Assembly (NCBI RefSeq): GCF_039541115.1
Contig: NZ_BAABFP010000002.1
Span: 62,001-126,000, forward strand
Direction of reading: 5' to 3'
Origin: Angustibacter luteus
GTDB lineage: Bacteria > Actinomycetota > Actinomycetes > Actinomycetales > Angustibacteraceae
Length of the DNA: 64,000 nt
In this document: in pieces, positions 44,673 through 54,116 of the stretch
How the letters are laid out: each line of letters opens with the position of its first letter
How positions within the stretch are numbered: the first letter of the stretch is position 1
The notes under the pieces: generated by a model
What the model was told of the DNA's origin: nothing
The model's database searches: none
The model's input: the letters and a program-made list of their open reading frames with translations, nothing else
Position numbers and translations under genes: made by a program

Positions 44673-45830
44673 TCAGGGACCGCGCGGCAGGTCGATGCCG
44701 ACCGGCAGCTGGTCGACCGGCCAGTCCAGCCGCTCGACGGCGGTGTGGAACGCGAAGCGGTCCGTCATGCCCCCGACGTAGGTCACGGCCGCGGCCACGG
44801 CGGGGTCGACGTCCAGGCTGCTGGGCAGGCGCGGTGCACCGGGCTGGAAGTCGGCCGGCAGGTCCTGCGGGTGGGCGAGGTAGTACTCGACCAGGGCACG
44901 CAGGATCCGGACGACGGAAGCGCTCTGCGCCAACGCTTCCGGCCTGGTGTAGATGCGCTCGTAGTTGAAGGTCCGCAGGCCGGCGAGGGCGGCCGCGTAC
45001 TCCGCGCGCATGCCGATCACGCCGGTCTCGCTGGTGCAGCGCACCAGCTCGCCGACGAACGTGCCGAGCTGGTCGCGCCGGGTGCGCCCGCAGACCGCGG
45101 CCACGTCGTCCGGCAGGTCCGCGGCGTCCACGATCCCGGCGTGCACGGCGTCCTCGAGGTCGTGAGCGGTGTACGCGACCCGGTCCGCCCAGCTCACGAC
45201 CACGCCCTCGGGGGTGCCCGGCGAAGGACGCGACCACGAGTGGTTGCGGATGCCGTCCAGCGTCTGGGTGCACAGGTTCAGCGGCGTCAGCACGACGTCG
45301 GCGCCCCACACGGCGTGGTCGTAGCCGTCCGGCAGGAAGGTGTCGAACGCCTCCTCGCTGGCGTGCCCGCCAGGGCCGTGGCCGCAGTCGTGACCGATCG
45401 CGATCGCCTCGGTGAGCGCCACGTTGAGCCCGCAGCCGCGCGCCACCGCGGTGGCCACCTGGGCGACCTCCAGGGCGTGGGTCAGCCGGGTGCGCTGGTG
45501 GTCGGCCGGGTAGACGAACACCTGGGTCTTGCCGGCCAGCCGCCGGAACGCCGCCGAGTGCAGGATCCGGTCCCGGTCGCGCTCGAAGCAGGTGCGCTCG
45601 GGGTCGGCCTCCTCGGCGCGGGCCCGGTCGCCCGCACCGCGGGCCCGGGTCGCACCGGGTTGCAGGACCTGCTCCTCCAGCTCCTCGCGCTGTTGGCGGC
45701 CGCGGGGGGCCCGCGGGGTGACGGTCGGCTCGGCGTCGGAGTGCGCGGTCGTCACGCCGCCGGTGACCTGGTGACCCTCGGCAGTCGACGCCCAGGCCTG
45801 GCTGCGTCGGGACGGTCCCGCGCCAGTCAC
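44673..45830 (-). CDS. dgt: Deoxyguanosinetriphosphate triphosphohydrolase-like protein
   Basis: A 385-residue HD-domain enzyme. H and HD metal ligands are in LTHALEVAQVA and GHDCGHGPGGHA, with Asp in VVSWADRVAYTAHD. It hydrolyses dNTPs to nucleoside and triphosphate. The N-terminal ~45 residues look disordered. GTG at 45830 overlaps the stop of the YdcF-like gene (GTGA), so dusB, ydcF and dgt form one operon. Confidence 0.9.
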   Translation of the reverse strand: MTGAGPSRRSQAWASTAEGHQVTGGVTTAHSDAEPTVTPRAPRGRQQREELEEQVLQPGATRARGAGDRARAEEADPERTCFERDRDRILHSAAFRRLAGKTQVFVYPADHQRTRLTHALEVAQVATAVARGCGLNVALTEAIAIGHDCGHGPGGHASEEAFDTFLPDGYDHAVWGADVVLTPLNLCTQTLDGIRNHSWSRPSPGTPEGVVVSWADRVAYTAHDLEDAVHAGIVDAADLPDDVAAVCGRTRRDQLGTFVGELVRCTSETGVIGMRAEYAAALAGLRTFNYERIYTRPEALAQSASVVRILRALVEYYLAHPQDLPADFQPGAPRLPSSLDVDPAVAAAVTYVGGMTDRFAFHTAVERLDWPVDQLPVGIDLPRGP

Positions 45831-46495
45831 GACAGGGCTCGGTGGAAGCGGTAGTACAGGTACGCGGCGGCCTCCCGGACCACGTACTTGGCGTCGGCCG
45901 CGGGGCTGGCCACGCTCGGGCCGGTCGTGGTCGGTGAGCCGTAGGCGGTGATGCCCTGGTCGGCGAGCATGGTCGTGCTGCGCAGCTCGTGCCAGCGGTC
46001 GGTGACGACCACCGCCGACGTCCAGTGGTGGGCGCTCAGGACGGGCGCGGCCAGCTGGACGCTCTGCAGGGTGTCCCGGCCCTTCTCGACGGCGACGACG
46101 TCCCCGGCGGGCACACCGTGCCGCACCAGCCAGTCGCGCCCGCTGCCACCCTCGGTGTAGGTGTCCCCCGGCTGCTTGCCGCCGACGGTCACCACCTTCG
46201 TGGCCGTGCCCGACTGGTAGAGCGCCAGGGCGTGCTCCAGGCGGGCGAGCAGGTACGGCCCCGGGGTGCCGTTGAACTGGGCGGCACCGAGGACCACCAC
46301 GGTGTCGGCTCCGCGGGCGTCGTCGGCCCGGCCGTGGGTCACCACGAGCGCCGCGCTCCAGACGAAGAGCGCCACCGCGACCGCCAGCAGCGCGACCAGG
46401 GCGCCCAGGACCAGGCGCAGCGGCGAGCGGCGCCGGCGCGATGGCGCTGCTGGTGGCGTGCTCGGACGCGACGCGGTCGCCGCGCCGCTACCCAC
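45827..46495 (-). CDS. YdcF/SanA family (DUF218) membrane-anchored protein
   Basis: A 222-residue protein with a Pro/Arg-rich start, one helix (LGALVALLAVAVALFVW), and a DUF218 domain with VVVLGAAQFNG, SRDTLQS-like GRDTLQSVQLA and VVTDRWHELRS. DUF218 proteins are linked to envelope integrity; biochemistry unclear. It overlaps dusB by eight bases. Confidence 0.8.
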   Translation of the reverse strand: MGSGAATASRPSTPPAAPSRRRRSPLRLVLGALVALLAVAVALFVWSAALVVTHGRADDARGADTVVVLGAAQFNGTPGPYLLARLEHALALYQSGTATKVVTVGGKQPGDTYTEGGSGRDWLVRHGVPAGDVVAVEKGRDTLQSVQLAAPVLSAHHWTSAVVVTDRWHELRSTTMLADQGITAYGSPTTTGPSVASPAADAKYVVREAAAYLYYRFHRALS

Positions 46496-47720
46496 CGCTC
46501 ACCGACAGCTCGGCCTCGCGGATCATCCGGGCGGACTCGCCCTGCAGCTCACGGCTGTCCAGCCAGCCGTCCGGCAGGGCAACCCGCTTCTGCGGCGTGC
46601 CGGCCCGACCCCGCTGGCCCTCGGCCGGGTCGCCCGGCCACGGCTGGCTGAGGTCGAGCTCGGCGACCAGCGCGTCGAGGTCGGCGAGCGTGTCGACCAT
46701 CGCGAGCGCGGCGCGGGACGGCTGGCCGACCGCGAAACCCTTGAGGTACCAGGCGACGTGCTTGCGGATGTCGCGGCAGGCCTTGCGTTCGCCGTCCGGG
46801 TAGCCGGCCTCGGCGTAGTGCTCGGCCAGCAGCTCGACGTGCCGGCGCATCGCCGCAGTGACCTCGGCGAGGGTGGGCGTCACCCGGACCTGCTGGCCCG
46901 CGAACGCGGCCGCGAGGTCGGCGAACAGCCACGGCCGGCCCAGGCAGCCGCGGCCCACGACGACGCCGTCGCAGCCGGTCTGGCGCACCATCTCGAGCGC
47001 GTCGTCGGCGCTCCACACGTCACCGTTGCCGAGCACCGGGATGCTGGTGACGGCCTCCTTCAGCTGGGCGATCGCCGTCCAGTCCGCGCGCCCCGAGTAG
47101 TACTGGGCCGCCGTGCGGCCGTGCAGGCTGACCGCAGCGACGCCCTCCTGCTCGGCCGTGCGTCCGGCATCCAGGAAGGTCAGGTGGTCGTCGTCCACGC
47201 CCTTGCGCATCTTGACCGTGACCGGGACGCCGGCCGGGCCGGCCGCGCGAACCGCCTCGCGGACGATGTCGCGAAAGAGGGTGGCCTTCCAGGGCAGGGC
47301 CGAGCCACCGCCCTTGCGGGTCACCTTGGGGACAGGGCAGCCGAAGTTGAGGTCGATGTGGTCCGCGCGGTCCTCGTCGACGAGCATCCGGACGGCCGCG
47401 CCCACGGTCGCCGGGTCGACGCCGTACAGCTGGACGCTGCGCGGGCTCTCGCCCGGGCCGTGCTGGATGAGCCGCATCGACTCCGGCGAGCGCTCCACCA
47501 GCGCCCGCGACGTCACCATCTCGCTCACGTACAGGCCCGCGCCGACGCCGGGCAGGCCGGCGTCCGCCAGCGCCTGGCCAGCGAGCTCGCGGCAGAGCTG
47601 ACGGAACGCCGCGTTCGTGATGCCCGCCATCGGCGCCAGCACCACGGGCGTGCCGATCCGGTGCGGCCCGATCGACAGCTCGGGCACGGCCGGTGCCTCG
47701 GGCAGGGCGATCGTGGTCAT
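46488..47720 (-). CDS. dusB: tRNA-dihydrouridine synthase
   Basis: A 410-residue FMN enzyme that reduces uridines in tRNA D loops. It has LAPMAGITNAAFR near residue 28, the active Cys in NFGCPVPKVTRKGGGSAL, VSLHGRTAAQYYSG and GNGDVW. ATG 47720 is preceded by a G-rich run. First gene of the dusB-ydcF-dgt operon. Confidence 0.92.
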   Translation of the reverse strand: MTTIALPEAPAVPELSIGPHRIGTPVVLAPMAGITNAAFRQLCRELAGQALADAGLPGVGAGLYVSEMVTSRALVERSPESMRLIQHGPGESPRSVQLYGVDPATVGAAVRMLVDEDRADHIDLNFGCPVPKVTRKGGGSALPWKATLFRDIVREAVRAAGPAGVPVTVKMRKGVDDDHLTFLDAGRTAEQEGVAAVSLHGRTAAQYYSGRADWTAIAQLKEAVTSIPVLGNGDVWSADDALEMVRQTGCDGVVVGRGCLGRPWLFADLAAAFAGQQVRVTPTLAEVTAAMRRHVELLAEHYAEAGYPDGERKACRDIRKHVAWYLKGFAVGQPSRAALAMVDTLADLDALVAELDLSQPWPGDPAEGQRGRAGTPQKRVALPDGWLDSRELQGESARMIREAELSVSGG

Positions 47721-47783
47721 CCCCCCATTGTCCCAGGTTCGGCCGAGTGATCGAAATCCTCGACCCGCCACGGGCCCCAGGTG

Positions 47784-47837
47784 TGTCGCGGCGCAACGCC
47801 ACTGCGCACCTATTGGAGTAGCGGCACGCAGTCCCAA
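47784..47837. repeat. Left arm of 54-base inverted repeat
   Basis: The 54 bases are the reverse complement of 48937-48990 with one mismatch. Matching extends four bases further outward with one more mismatch. It lies between the dusB start and the AbiEi/endonuclease-like gene, so it must overlap or lie close to promoters on both sides. Confidence 0.95.
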
Positions 47838-47912
47838 CCGAGCCGGCCGCCCCTTGTCCACAGATTCGCGTCCGGAGCGTTGGGACCCGCACAGGACCGG
47901 CAGAGTGATCCA

Positions 47913-48893
47913 GTGCCCCGCCGCCGCGACGTCGACCCCGCCGCAGTCGACGAGCTCCTTCGATCGCGAGAGCGAGTCGTCACGCACGCCGAGCTCGTCG
48001 CCGCCGGGATGCCGTTGAGCACCGTGTGCTCGCGGATCCAGCGAGCCGGCGCATGGCAGCGCCTCCACCCCGGCGTCGTCCTGGCCCACTCCGGCGTCCC
48101 GGCCCGTCGCGAACGCCTGCTGGGGGCCCTCGCATACGCCGGCCCGGGAGCCGTCCTCACGGGCAACGCGGCGCTCGGCCTCCACGGCCTGGGTGCGGCA
48201 CGCCACCACCGCGATCTGCATGTGCTCATCCGTGAGAAGGCGCGGCGTCAGTCACGACCTGGCCTCATCATCGAGCGCACGAGACGGCTCCCCGACCCGG
48301 TCGTCCGCGGCGGGCTGCCGGTCGCCCCGCCGGCTCGAGCACTCATCGACGCGTGCCGGCAGATCGAGCGGCTGGACGATGTCCGGGCCCTGGTCGCGGA
48401 CGCCGTCCAGTCACGTTTGTGCTTGGTGTCCGACGTCCAAGAGGCTCTGGTCGCCTCCGCACGCCAGCGCACCGCCTTGGCCCGGGAGGTGCTGGCCGAG
48501 GTCGCGGCAGGTGTGCGATCCGCTGCGGAGGCTCGAGTGCGGGTGGTCTTCGCCAGGCACCACATTCCGCAGCCGAGGTGGAACTGGGCGCTCCACGGCG
48601 AGGACGGCACGCACCTGCTCACGCCCGACGGATGGTGGCAGGACATCGGGTGTGCGCTGCAGATCGACTCGATGGCATGGCACCTGCTGCCGGCGCTCTA
48701 CAAGAGGACCCAGCAGCTGCAGCGGCTGATGAGCGTGCACGACATCCCGTTCCTGCCGGTAGCGCCGGGGGATGTCTTCACCGACGAGGCGGCCTTCGTG
48801 CGCGAGGTCCGAGCCTTTCTGGCCAGGCATGCCGACCACGTCCCCAGTCCGGGGGTCGTGGCCCGCCCGCCTCTGACCGACCTCCGCCGCTAA
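47913..48893 (+). CDS. AbiEi-antitoxin-like / DUF559-like endonuclease-fold protein
   Basis: A 326-residue protein of a family frequent in actinobacteria, often annotated as AbiEi antitoxin domain protein. The N-terminal winged helix RERVVTHAELVAAGMPLSTV is followed by RLHPGVVLAH and ALIDACRQ. The C-terminal ~110 residues resemble the Vsr/DUF559 nuclease fold (SAAEARVRVVF, PDGWWQDIGCALQIDSMAWH). No AbiEii toxin partner lies next to it. GTG 47913 fits the homology start; ribosome site weak. Enclosed by inverted repeats. Confidence 0.7.
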   Translation: MPRRRDVDPAAVDELLRSRERVVTHAELVAAGMPLSTVCSRIQRAGAWQRLHPGVVLAHSGVPARRERLLGALAYAGPGAVLTGNAALGLHGLGAARHHRDLHVLIREKARRQSRPGLIIERTRRLPDPVVRGGLPVAPPARALIDACRQIERLDDVRALVADAVQSRLCLVSDVQEALVASARQRTALAREVLAEVAAGVRSAAEARVRVVFARHHIPQPRWNWALHGEDGTHLLTPDGWWQDIGCALQIDSMAWHLLPALYKRTQQLQRLMSVHDIPFLPVAPGDVFTDEAAFVREVRAFLARHADHVPSPGVVARPPLTDLRR

Positions 48894-48936
48894 CCTCATC
48901 TGCCACGAGCTTCGACCCTTTTGCGGCGCCCGCCCA

Positions 48937-48990
48937 TTGGGACTGCGTGCCGCTACTCCAATAGGTGCGTAGTGGCGTTGCGCCGCGACA
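48937..48990. repeat. Right arm of 54-base inverted repeat
   Basis: Reverse complement of 47784-47837 with one mismatch. It begins 44 bases after the AbiEi-like gene stop and ends 33 bases from the DUF2469 stop. Confidence 0.95.
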
Positions 48991-49022
48991 GACCAGAGTG
49001 GCCCGCGCCACAGTGGGGGCGG

Positions 49023-49340
49023 TTAGAAGCCGGAGCCCTTGGGGAGCTCGATGTCGGGCTTGGCGAGCTCCTCGACGTTGACGTCCTTGAACGTGATCAC
49101 CTTGACGTTCTTGACGAAGCGGGCCGGACGGTAGACGTCCCACACCCACGCGTCGTTCATGGTGACCTCGAAGTACACCTCGCCGCCCTCGCTGCGGGCC
49201 TGGACGTCGACCGAGTTGGCCAGGTAGAACCGGCGCTCGGTCTCGACCACGTGCGAGAACAGGCCGACGACGTCCCGGTACTCCCGGTACAGCGAGAGCT
49301 CCATCTCGGTCTCGTAGTTCTCGAGGTCCTCGGCGCTCAC
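49023..49340 (-). CDS. DUF2469 domain protein
   Basis: A 105-residue acidic protein, [20 protein letters not shown] onward, closely matching the actinobacteria-specific DUF2469 family (Rv2901c). Function unknown; it always follows rnhB. The GTG start overlaps the rnhB stop (GTGA). Confidence 0.92.
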   Translation of the reverse strand: MSAEDLENYETEMELSLYREYRDVVGLFSHVVETERRFYLANSVDVQARSEGGEVYFEVTMNDAWVWDVYRPARFVKNVKVITFKDVNVEELAKPDIELPKGSGF

Positions 49341-50089
49341 AACGACACCTCCGTCATCAGGCCATCATCGACCACGACGGCCGCGGGCGCCTCGCCGGGC
49401 GCGCCGACGGGCACCAGGTCGTCGTAGGGCGGCAGCCGCCACGAGCGGCGGTGGTGCTCGCTGGCGCCCAGCTCGGTCAGCGCGGCGAGGTGCTCGGGGG
49501 TGGCGTAGCCCTTGTTCACGTCCCACCCGTAGGCGGGGAAGGCGGGCGCGAGCTCGGTCATCATGGCGTCCCGCTCGACCTTGGCCAGCACGCTCGCCGC
49601 GGCGACGGACGAGCACTTCAGGTCGGCCTTGATCATCGTTCGCACCGGGGGGCACGGCTCGGCGTCCGCGGCGAAGGCGAGCAGCCCGGCGGACGACGGG
49701 TCGGTCAACCAGTCGTGGTTGCCGTCCAGGAGCACCAGGTCCGGGACGGCGGGGAGCGTAGCCAGCGCCCGTCGAGCCGCCAGCCGCAGCGCACCCAGGA
49801 TGCCGACGGCGTCGACCTCGTCCGGGCCGGCGTGCCCCACCGCGCTGGCCAGCGCCCACCGCTGGATGCGCGGGACCAGCGACTGCCGGGCCGCGGGCGT
49901 GAGCAGCTTGGAGTCCCGGACGCCGGACGGCGCGGTCCGCACGGTGGCGTTCACCAGCACCACGCCCACGCTGGCCGGCCCGGCCAGCGCACCGCGGCCG
50001 ACCTCGTCCATCGCGGCGAGCAGCAGGCACCCATCGCGCAGCAGGGAACGCTCGACACGAAGGGACGGCGCCCGGCCGGCGGGGCTCAT
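49337..50089 (-). CDS. rnhB: Ribonuclease HII
   Basis: A 250-residue type 2 RNase H that removes ribonucleotides from RNA-DNA hybrids. The metal site has [11 protein letters not shown] near residue 28, then LVLLDGNHD and KVERDAMM. The C-terminus has a ~35-residue extension. Coupled to DUF2469. Confidence 0.93.
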   Translation of the reverse strand: MSPAGRAPSLRVERSLLRDGCLLLAAMDEVGRGALAGPASVGVVLVNATVRTAPSGVRDSKLLTPAARQSLVPRIQRWALASAVGHAGPDEVDAVGILGALRLAARRALATLPAVPDLVLLDGNHDWLTDPSSAGLLAFAADAEPCPPVRTMIKADLKCSSVAAASVLAKVERDAMMTELAPAFPAYGWDVNKGYATPEHLAALTELGASEHHRRSWRLPPYDDLVPVGAPGEAPAAVVVDDGLMTEVSL

Positions 50090-50197
50090 CGCGCTGCCTG
50101 CGGCATCGCCTGCACGGGTACCTGGCGGGCTGAGGAGGTCATGTCACCTGTCGGGTGTCGGAGTCGTCGACGTCCGGAACAGCCTACGTCGTGCGCC

Positions 50198-51154
50198 TCA
50201 GGGACCGACGTCGACCGGCGGGCGGCCGTCGAGCAGGCCCGCGCGCTCGTCCGCGAGCAGCTGGGGCAGCAGCGCACCGAGCGCACGCGGCGCGAAGACG
50301 TCGGAGTGCTCGGCGAGGATCTCGTCGACCGTCCACCAGCGCACGTCCTCGATCGTGGCCACCTCAAGGTCCGTCCAGCCCGAACGGTCGACGTCGATGC
50401 CCTCGACCCGCAGCAGGAACCAGCGCTCCCGGACGTCGAGCCCGCCGTCCTCGACGGGCAGCACGTGCCGGCGGCGCCACACGCAGTCCCCGAGGGCCGA
50501 CGGCCCGACGTCCAGCCCGAGCTCCTCGCGCAGCTCGCGGCGAGCGGCGTCGAGGGTGCTCTCTCCGGGGTCGACCCCGCCACCGGGCGGGAACCAGAAG
50601 GCGTGCCGGGCGTTGTGCGCACGCATCAGCAGCGCGCGGTCCTGGCGGTCGACGACGAGCACCCGAGCGGTGGGGCGCACCGGCTGGACGGGCAGCCGGT
50701 GGTGCACGTCGCGAACCCACCCGGCCATGGCTGACGGGGCGACGTCCGCACCGTCGGCCAGCAGAGCGTCCAGCTGGTCCGGCGTCCACCAGGCCACCCC
50801 GCGGGTGAAGCCCCGCTCGACGTCGTCCATCCCGCGCGGAACGGGCTCGAAGCGCTCGGTGCGCAGCGCGTAGAAGGTGTTGTGGCCGAGGTAGCGCTGC
50901 CCGTCGAAGCCGAACTCGTTGCTCATCACCTCGACGGGCTCGCCCAGGTCGTCGAGGGTGAGGCCGAGCTCCTCCCACGCCTCCCGGCAGGCCGCGTCGT
51001 GCGCCGACTCGCCCGGGTCGATGCCACCGCCCGGGCTCACGTAGCGCAGGACGTCCGGGACGGCGGGGTCGACCACCGACTGCAGCAGCACGGCGCCGCT
51101 CGGATCGATGCAGAGCAGGCGGGCGGCACGGCGGTCGATCACCGACACGCTCAC
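50198..51154 (-). CDS. Twin-Nudix hydrolase
   Basis: A 318-residue protein with two Nudix domains in tandem. The Nudix boxes start GGGIDPGESAHDAACREAW and GGGVDPGESTLDAARREL, each with the catalytic REXXEE core intact. Nudix enzymes hydrolyse nucleoside diphosphate derivatives; the substrate is unknown. GTG 51154 overlaps the signal peptidase stop (GTGA). Inserted between lepB and rnhB. Confidence 0.88.
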   Translation of the reverse strand: MSVSVIDRRAARLLCIDPSGAVLLQSVVDPAVPDVLRYVSPGGGIDPGESAHDAACREAWEELGLTLDDLGEPVEVMSNEFGFDGQRYLGHNTFYALRTERFEPVPRGMDDVERGFTRGVAWWTPDQLDALLADGADVAPSAMAGWVRDVHHRLPVQPVRPTARVLVVDRQDRALLMRAHNARHAFWFPPGGGVDPGESTLDAARRELREELGLDVGPSALGDCVWRRRHVLPVEDGGLDVRERWFLLRVEGIDVDRSGWTDLEVATIEDVRWWTVDEILAEHSDVFAPRALGALLPQLLADERAGLLDGRPPVDVGP

Positions 51155-51912
51155 GGCCCGGACGCCTCGACCTTCTCGAACGTCGCCGCGTGGCGCGACA
51201 GCCAGGTCGCCCGGGAGAACGGCCACACCAGTGCGACCGCCCGGCCGGTGACGTGGTCGATCGGCACGAAGCCCTTGTACCGCGAGTCCTCCGAGTGCTG
51301 GCGGTTGTCGCCCATCACCCACAGGCTGTTCGCCGGGACCGTGGCATCGAACGGGTCCTGCGACGGCTCCGAGCCCGGCTTGAGGTACGGCTCGTCGAGC
51401 GGGACGTCGTTCACGCTGACCCGGCCCTGCGCATCACAGCACACGACGTGGTCGCCGGGTAGGCCGATGATGCGCTTGATCAGGTGGTTGCCGGAGTCGT
51501 TGGGCAGCAGGCCCACGAAGGTCAGTGCCTTGCGCACCGGCCCCGCCGGCGCGGCTGGCGGCTGCTGCTCGAGCCAGTCGTTCGGGTCGACGAAGACCAC
51601 GACATCGCCGTGCTTGAGGTCGAACGGTCCGGGGGTCAGCTTGCTCACGATGACCCGGTCGCCCACCTGGAGCGTGTCCTCCATGGACTCCGACGGGATG
51701 TAGAACGCCTGCACCAGGAACGTCTTGATGAGCAGGGACAGCCCGAGGGCGATCACGACGACGATGACGGTCTCGCGCAGCAGCGCCATGGGGCCGGTGG
51801 CCTGCTTGCGCGGGCGGTGCCGCGGCTCGCCGAGCGCCTCGCGGCGGGTCTGTGGCTGGTCTGAGGACTCAGGCTGGTCGGACGCGTCCGCCTGCTCGGG
51901 AGGGGTGCTCAT
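51151..51912 (-). CDS. lepB: Signal peptidase I (second copy)
   Basis: A 253-residue membrane peptidase. One N-terminal helix (VIVVVIALGLSLLIKTFLV), catalytic Ser in YIPSESMEDTL and Lys in HLIKRIIGLPGD, then WVMGDNRQHSEDSR. It cleaves signal peptides outside the membrane. ATG overlaps the stop of the first copy (ATGA). Confidence 0.92.
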   Translation of the reverse strand: MSTPPEQADASDQPESSDQPQTRREALGEPRHRPRKQATGPMALLRETVIVVVIALGLSLLIKTFLVQAFYIPSESMEDTLQVGDRVIVSKLTPGPFDLKHGDVVVFVDPNDWLEQQPPAAPAGPVRKALTFVGLLPNDSGNHLIKRIIGLPGDHVVCCDAQGRVSVNDVPLDEPYLKPGSEPSQDPFDATVPANSLWVMGDNRQHSEDSRYKGFVPIDHVTGRAVALVWPFSRATWLSRHAATFEKVEASGP

Positions 51913-52682
51913 TTCCCGCTCACCGACGTCCCGTCGTCCAGCCCGCCGAAGTGGCTGAGCGGCCAGAACCGCAGCACGATCTTGCCGATGACCCGGTCGA
52001 CTGGGACCGTCCCGCCACCCGGGTCCCCCAGGTGCGAGCGGGAGTCCGCGGAGTCGCTGCGGTGGTCCCCCATGACCCAGAGGCGACCCGGCGGGACGAC
52101 GACGTCGAACGGGCTGGCGCTGGGGGCGTCGCCCTCCATCACGTACGGCTCCTCGACGCCGACGCCGTTCACGCTGACCCGGCCGGCGGCGTCGCAGCAG
52201 ACGACGTGGTCACCGGGCAGGCCGATGACGCGCTTGGTGAAGTCCTTCTCGGACGCGGAGACGCCGAAGAACGAGCCGATGCCGCGCACGACCTTGGCCA
52301 CGACGCCGTGGGCGGGCTCGACCTCGCCCGAGCCGGCGAACGAGTCCGTGCCGTCGAAGACGATGACGTCGCCGCGCTGGATCTCGCCCACCCGGTAGGA
52401 CAGCTTCGAGACCAGCACCCGGTCGCCGACCATCAGCGTCGGCTCCATCGAGCCGGACGGGATGTAGAACGCCTGCACCAGGAAGGTCCGCACGATGAGC
52501 GTGACGAGCAGCGCGGCAATAATCAGCGTGGGCAGCTCCTGCCACCACGCGCGGTTGCCGCTGTGCAGCCGCCCACCGAACGGCCCGCGGGACGACGGCG
52601 CGACCTCCGTCGGGTCAGCGGAGGTGTCGGCAGGTTCGGCAGCAGGAGCGGCCGAGGCCGCGTCGCCTCGGGCAACGTCCAT
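51909..52682 (-). CDS. lepB: Signal peptidase I (first copy)
   Basis: A 257-residue type I signal peptidase with a longer disordered N-terminus, catalytic Ser in YIPSGSMEPTL and Lys in FTKRVIGLPGD, and WVMGDHRSDSADSR. ATG 52682 is my choice; GTG 52688 is possible. Tandem lepB genes occur in several actinobacteria and may have different substrate preferences. Confidence 0.92.
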   Translation of the reverse strand: MDVARGDAASAAPAAEPADTSADPTEVAPSSRGPFGGRLHSGNRAWWQELPTLIIAALLVTLIVRTFLVQAFYIPSGSMEPTLMVGDRVLVSKLSYRVGEIQRGDVIVFDGTDSFAGSGEVEPAHGVVAKVVRGIGSFFGVSASEKDFTKRVIGLPGDHVVCCDAAGRVSVNGVGVEEPYVMEGDAPSASPFDVVVPPGRLWVMGDHRSDSADSRSHLGDPGGGTVPVDRVIGKIVLRFWPLSHFGGLDDGTSVSGK

Positions 52683-52789
52683 CAGCACGAGCCTATCTCG
52701 CGGGCCGGGTCCGACGACGGCGCGTCGGGTGCCGGGCTGGGTGCCGCGCTGGGGAGGGGACGGGGGCGGGTCGTGCCAGTCCGGACACG

Positions 52790-52827
52790 GCACCGCCCGG
52801 GCCGCTTGAAGCGGACCCGGGCGGTGC
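52790..52827 (-). terminator. Terminator hairpin after rplS
   Basis: GCACCGCCCGGG (52790-52801) pairs with CCCGGGCGGTGC (52816-52827), with CCGC/GCGG pairing inside. It starts 21 bases after the rplS stop, ahead of the lepB promoter region. Confidence 0.75.
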
Positions 52828-52848
52828 CGGAGAGCAGATCCGTGAGGA

Positions 52849-53208
52849 TCAACGCGTGACCGGGGTCTCGCGCTTCTCCTTGATCTTGGCGGCCTTGCCG
52901 CGCAGGTCGCGCAGGTAGTACAGCTTCGCGCGGCGCACGTCACCACGGGTGACGACCTCGATCTTGTCGAGGACCGGGGAGTGCAGCGGGAAGGTGCGCT
53001 CGACACCCACGCCGAAGCTGACCTTGCGGACGGTGAAGGTCTCACGCACCCCGTCGCCCTGCCGGCGGATGACCGCGCCCTGGAAGACCTGGACGCGCGA
53101 GCGGCTGCCCTCGACGACCTTCACGTGCACCTTGAGGGTGTCACCGGGGCGGAAGTCGGGGACGTCGTCGCGCAGGCTGGCGGCGTCGAGTGAGTCGAGG
53201 ATGTGCAT
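52849..53208 (-). CDS. rplS: 50S ribosomal protein L19
   Basis: 119 residues, the normal length. Contains [30 protein letters not shown] and VKLYYLR-type [18 protein letters not shown]. It binds 23S rRNA at the subunit interface. Last gene of the rpsP-trmD ribosomal operon, followed by a hairpin. Confidence 0.96.
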   Translation of the reverse strand: MHILDSLDAASLRDDVPDFRPGDTLKVHVKVVEGSRSRVQVFQGAVIRRQGDGVRETFTVRKVSFGVGVERTFPLHSPVLDKIEVVTRGDVRRAKLYYLRDLRGKAAKIKEKRETPVTR

Positions 53209-53351
53209 GGCTCTTCACTTTCTCGCAGGTGCCACGGGTCACCCACGACTTCGGTTGGTCTGAGGTCGCCACCCGATCGGCGTGCGTCACCCCCGTGGCG
53301 GGGACGCGGCCGGTACGTGGCGCGACTGCCCAGTCTGCCACAGCAGGGGGT

Positions 53352-54116
53352 TCAGCCTGAAATCGAGCGTCCCGGGTCCGGGTTGGGCGGCGGGCTGATC
53401 CGCGCGGACGGGTCCAGCAGGTCAGGACGCCTGGACGCGGTGCGCGCGAGTCGCTGCTCGTGCCGCCACCGGGCGATCGCGCCGTGGTGCCCGGACAGCA
53501 GGACGTCGGGCACGTCCCGACCCCGCCAGGACGCGGGCTTGGTGTAGACGGGGTACTCCAGCAGGCCGTCCTCGTGGCTCTCCTCGACCAGGCTCTCCGC
53601 GTTGCCCACGACGCCAGGCAGCAATCGGGCGACGGCCTCGACGATCGCCAGCACGGCCACCTCGCCGCCGTTCAGCACGTAGTCGCCGAGGCTGATCGGG
53701 GTGACCCGCCAGCGGCTCGCGGCGTCCTCGACGACCCGCTCGTCGATGCCCTCGTACCGGCCGCAGGCGAACGCGAGCCACGGCTCGTCCGCGAGCTGGT
53801 GCGCCATCGCCTGGGTGAACGGGGTGCCGGACGGGCTGGGCACCAGCAGGTACGGCGAGGCGTCGGGCCGGTCCAGCGCCGTGCGACCGGCCGCCTCGAC
53901 GTGGTCGAGCGCAGCGCCCCACGGCTCGGGACGCATGACCATGCCCGGTCCCCCGCCGTACGGGGTGTCGTCCACGGTCCGGTGCCGGTCGTGGGTGAAG
54001 TCCCGCAGGTCGTGCACGGCCAGGTCGAGCAGCGCCTGCTCGCGCGCCTTGCCGATCAGGGACAGTTGCAGCGGCTCCAGGTACGCCGGGAAGATGCTGA
54101 CGACGTCGACCCGCAT
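53352..54116 (-). CDS. trmD: tRNA (guanine37-N1)-methyltransferase
   Basis: A 254-residue SPOUT methyltransferase. It has [40 protein letters not shown] and the knot [14 protein letters not shown]. It methylates G37 of tRNAs to keep frame. ATG shares a base with the rimM stop (TGATG). Confidence 0.96.
   Translation of the reverse strand: MRVDVVSIFPAYLEPLQLSLIGKAREQALLDLAVHDLRDFTHDRHRTVDDTPYGGGPGMVMRPEPWGAALDHVEAAGRTALDRPDASPYLLVPSPSGTPFTQAMAHQLADEPWLAFACGRYEGIDERVVEDAASRWRVTPISLGDYVLNGGEVAVLAIVEAVARLLPGVVGNAESLVEESHEDGLLEYPVYTKPASWRGRDVPDVLLSGHHGAIARWRHEQRLARTASRRPDLLDPSARISPPPNPDPGRSISG

Larger units (their letters stand above)
47784..48990. mobile_element. Gene cassette bounded by long inverted repeats
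   Basis: A 1.2-kb unit consists of two 54-base inverted repeats (53 of 54 bases identical) around a single gene. There is no transposase in it and no clear target-site duplication beside the arms. Its placement between dusB and DUF2469 breaks the order common in related genomes. Mobility is inferred from structure only. Confidence 0.45.

Noticed and set aside
47784-48990. Insertion sequence
   Set aside because: No transposase is encoded between the arms and no target-site duplication was found, so only a cassette of unknown type is reported.
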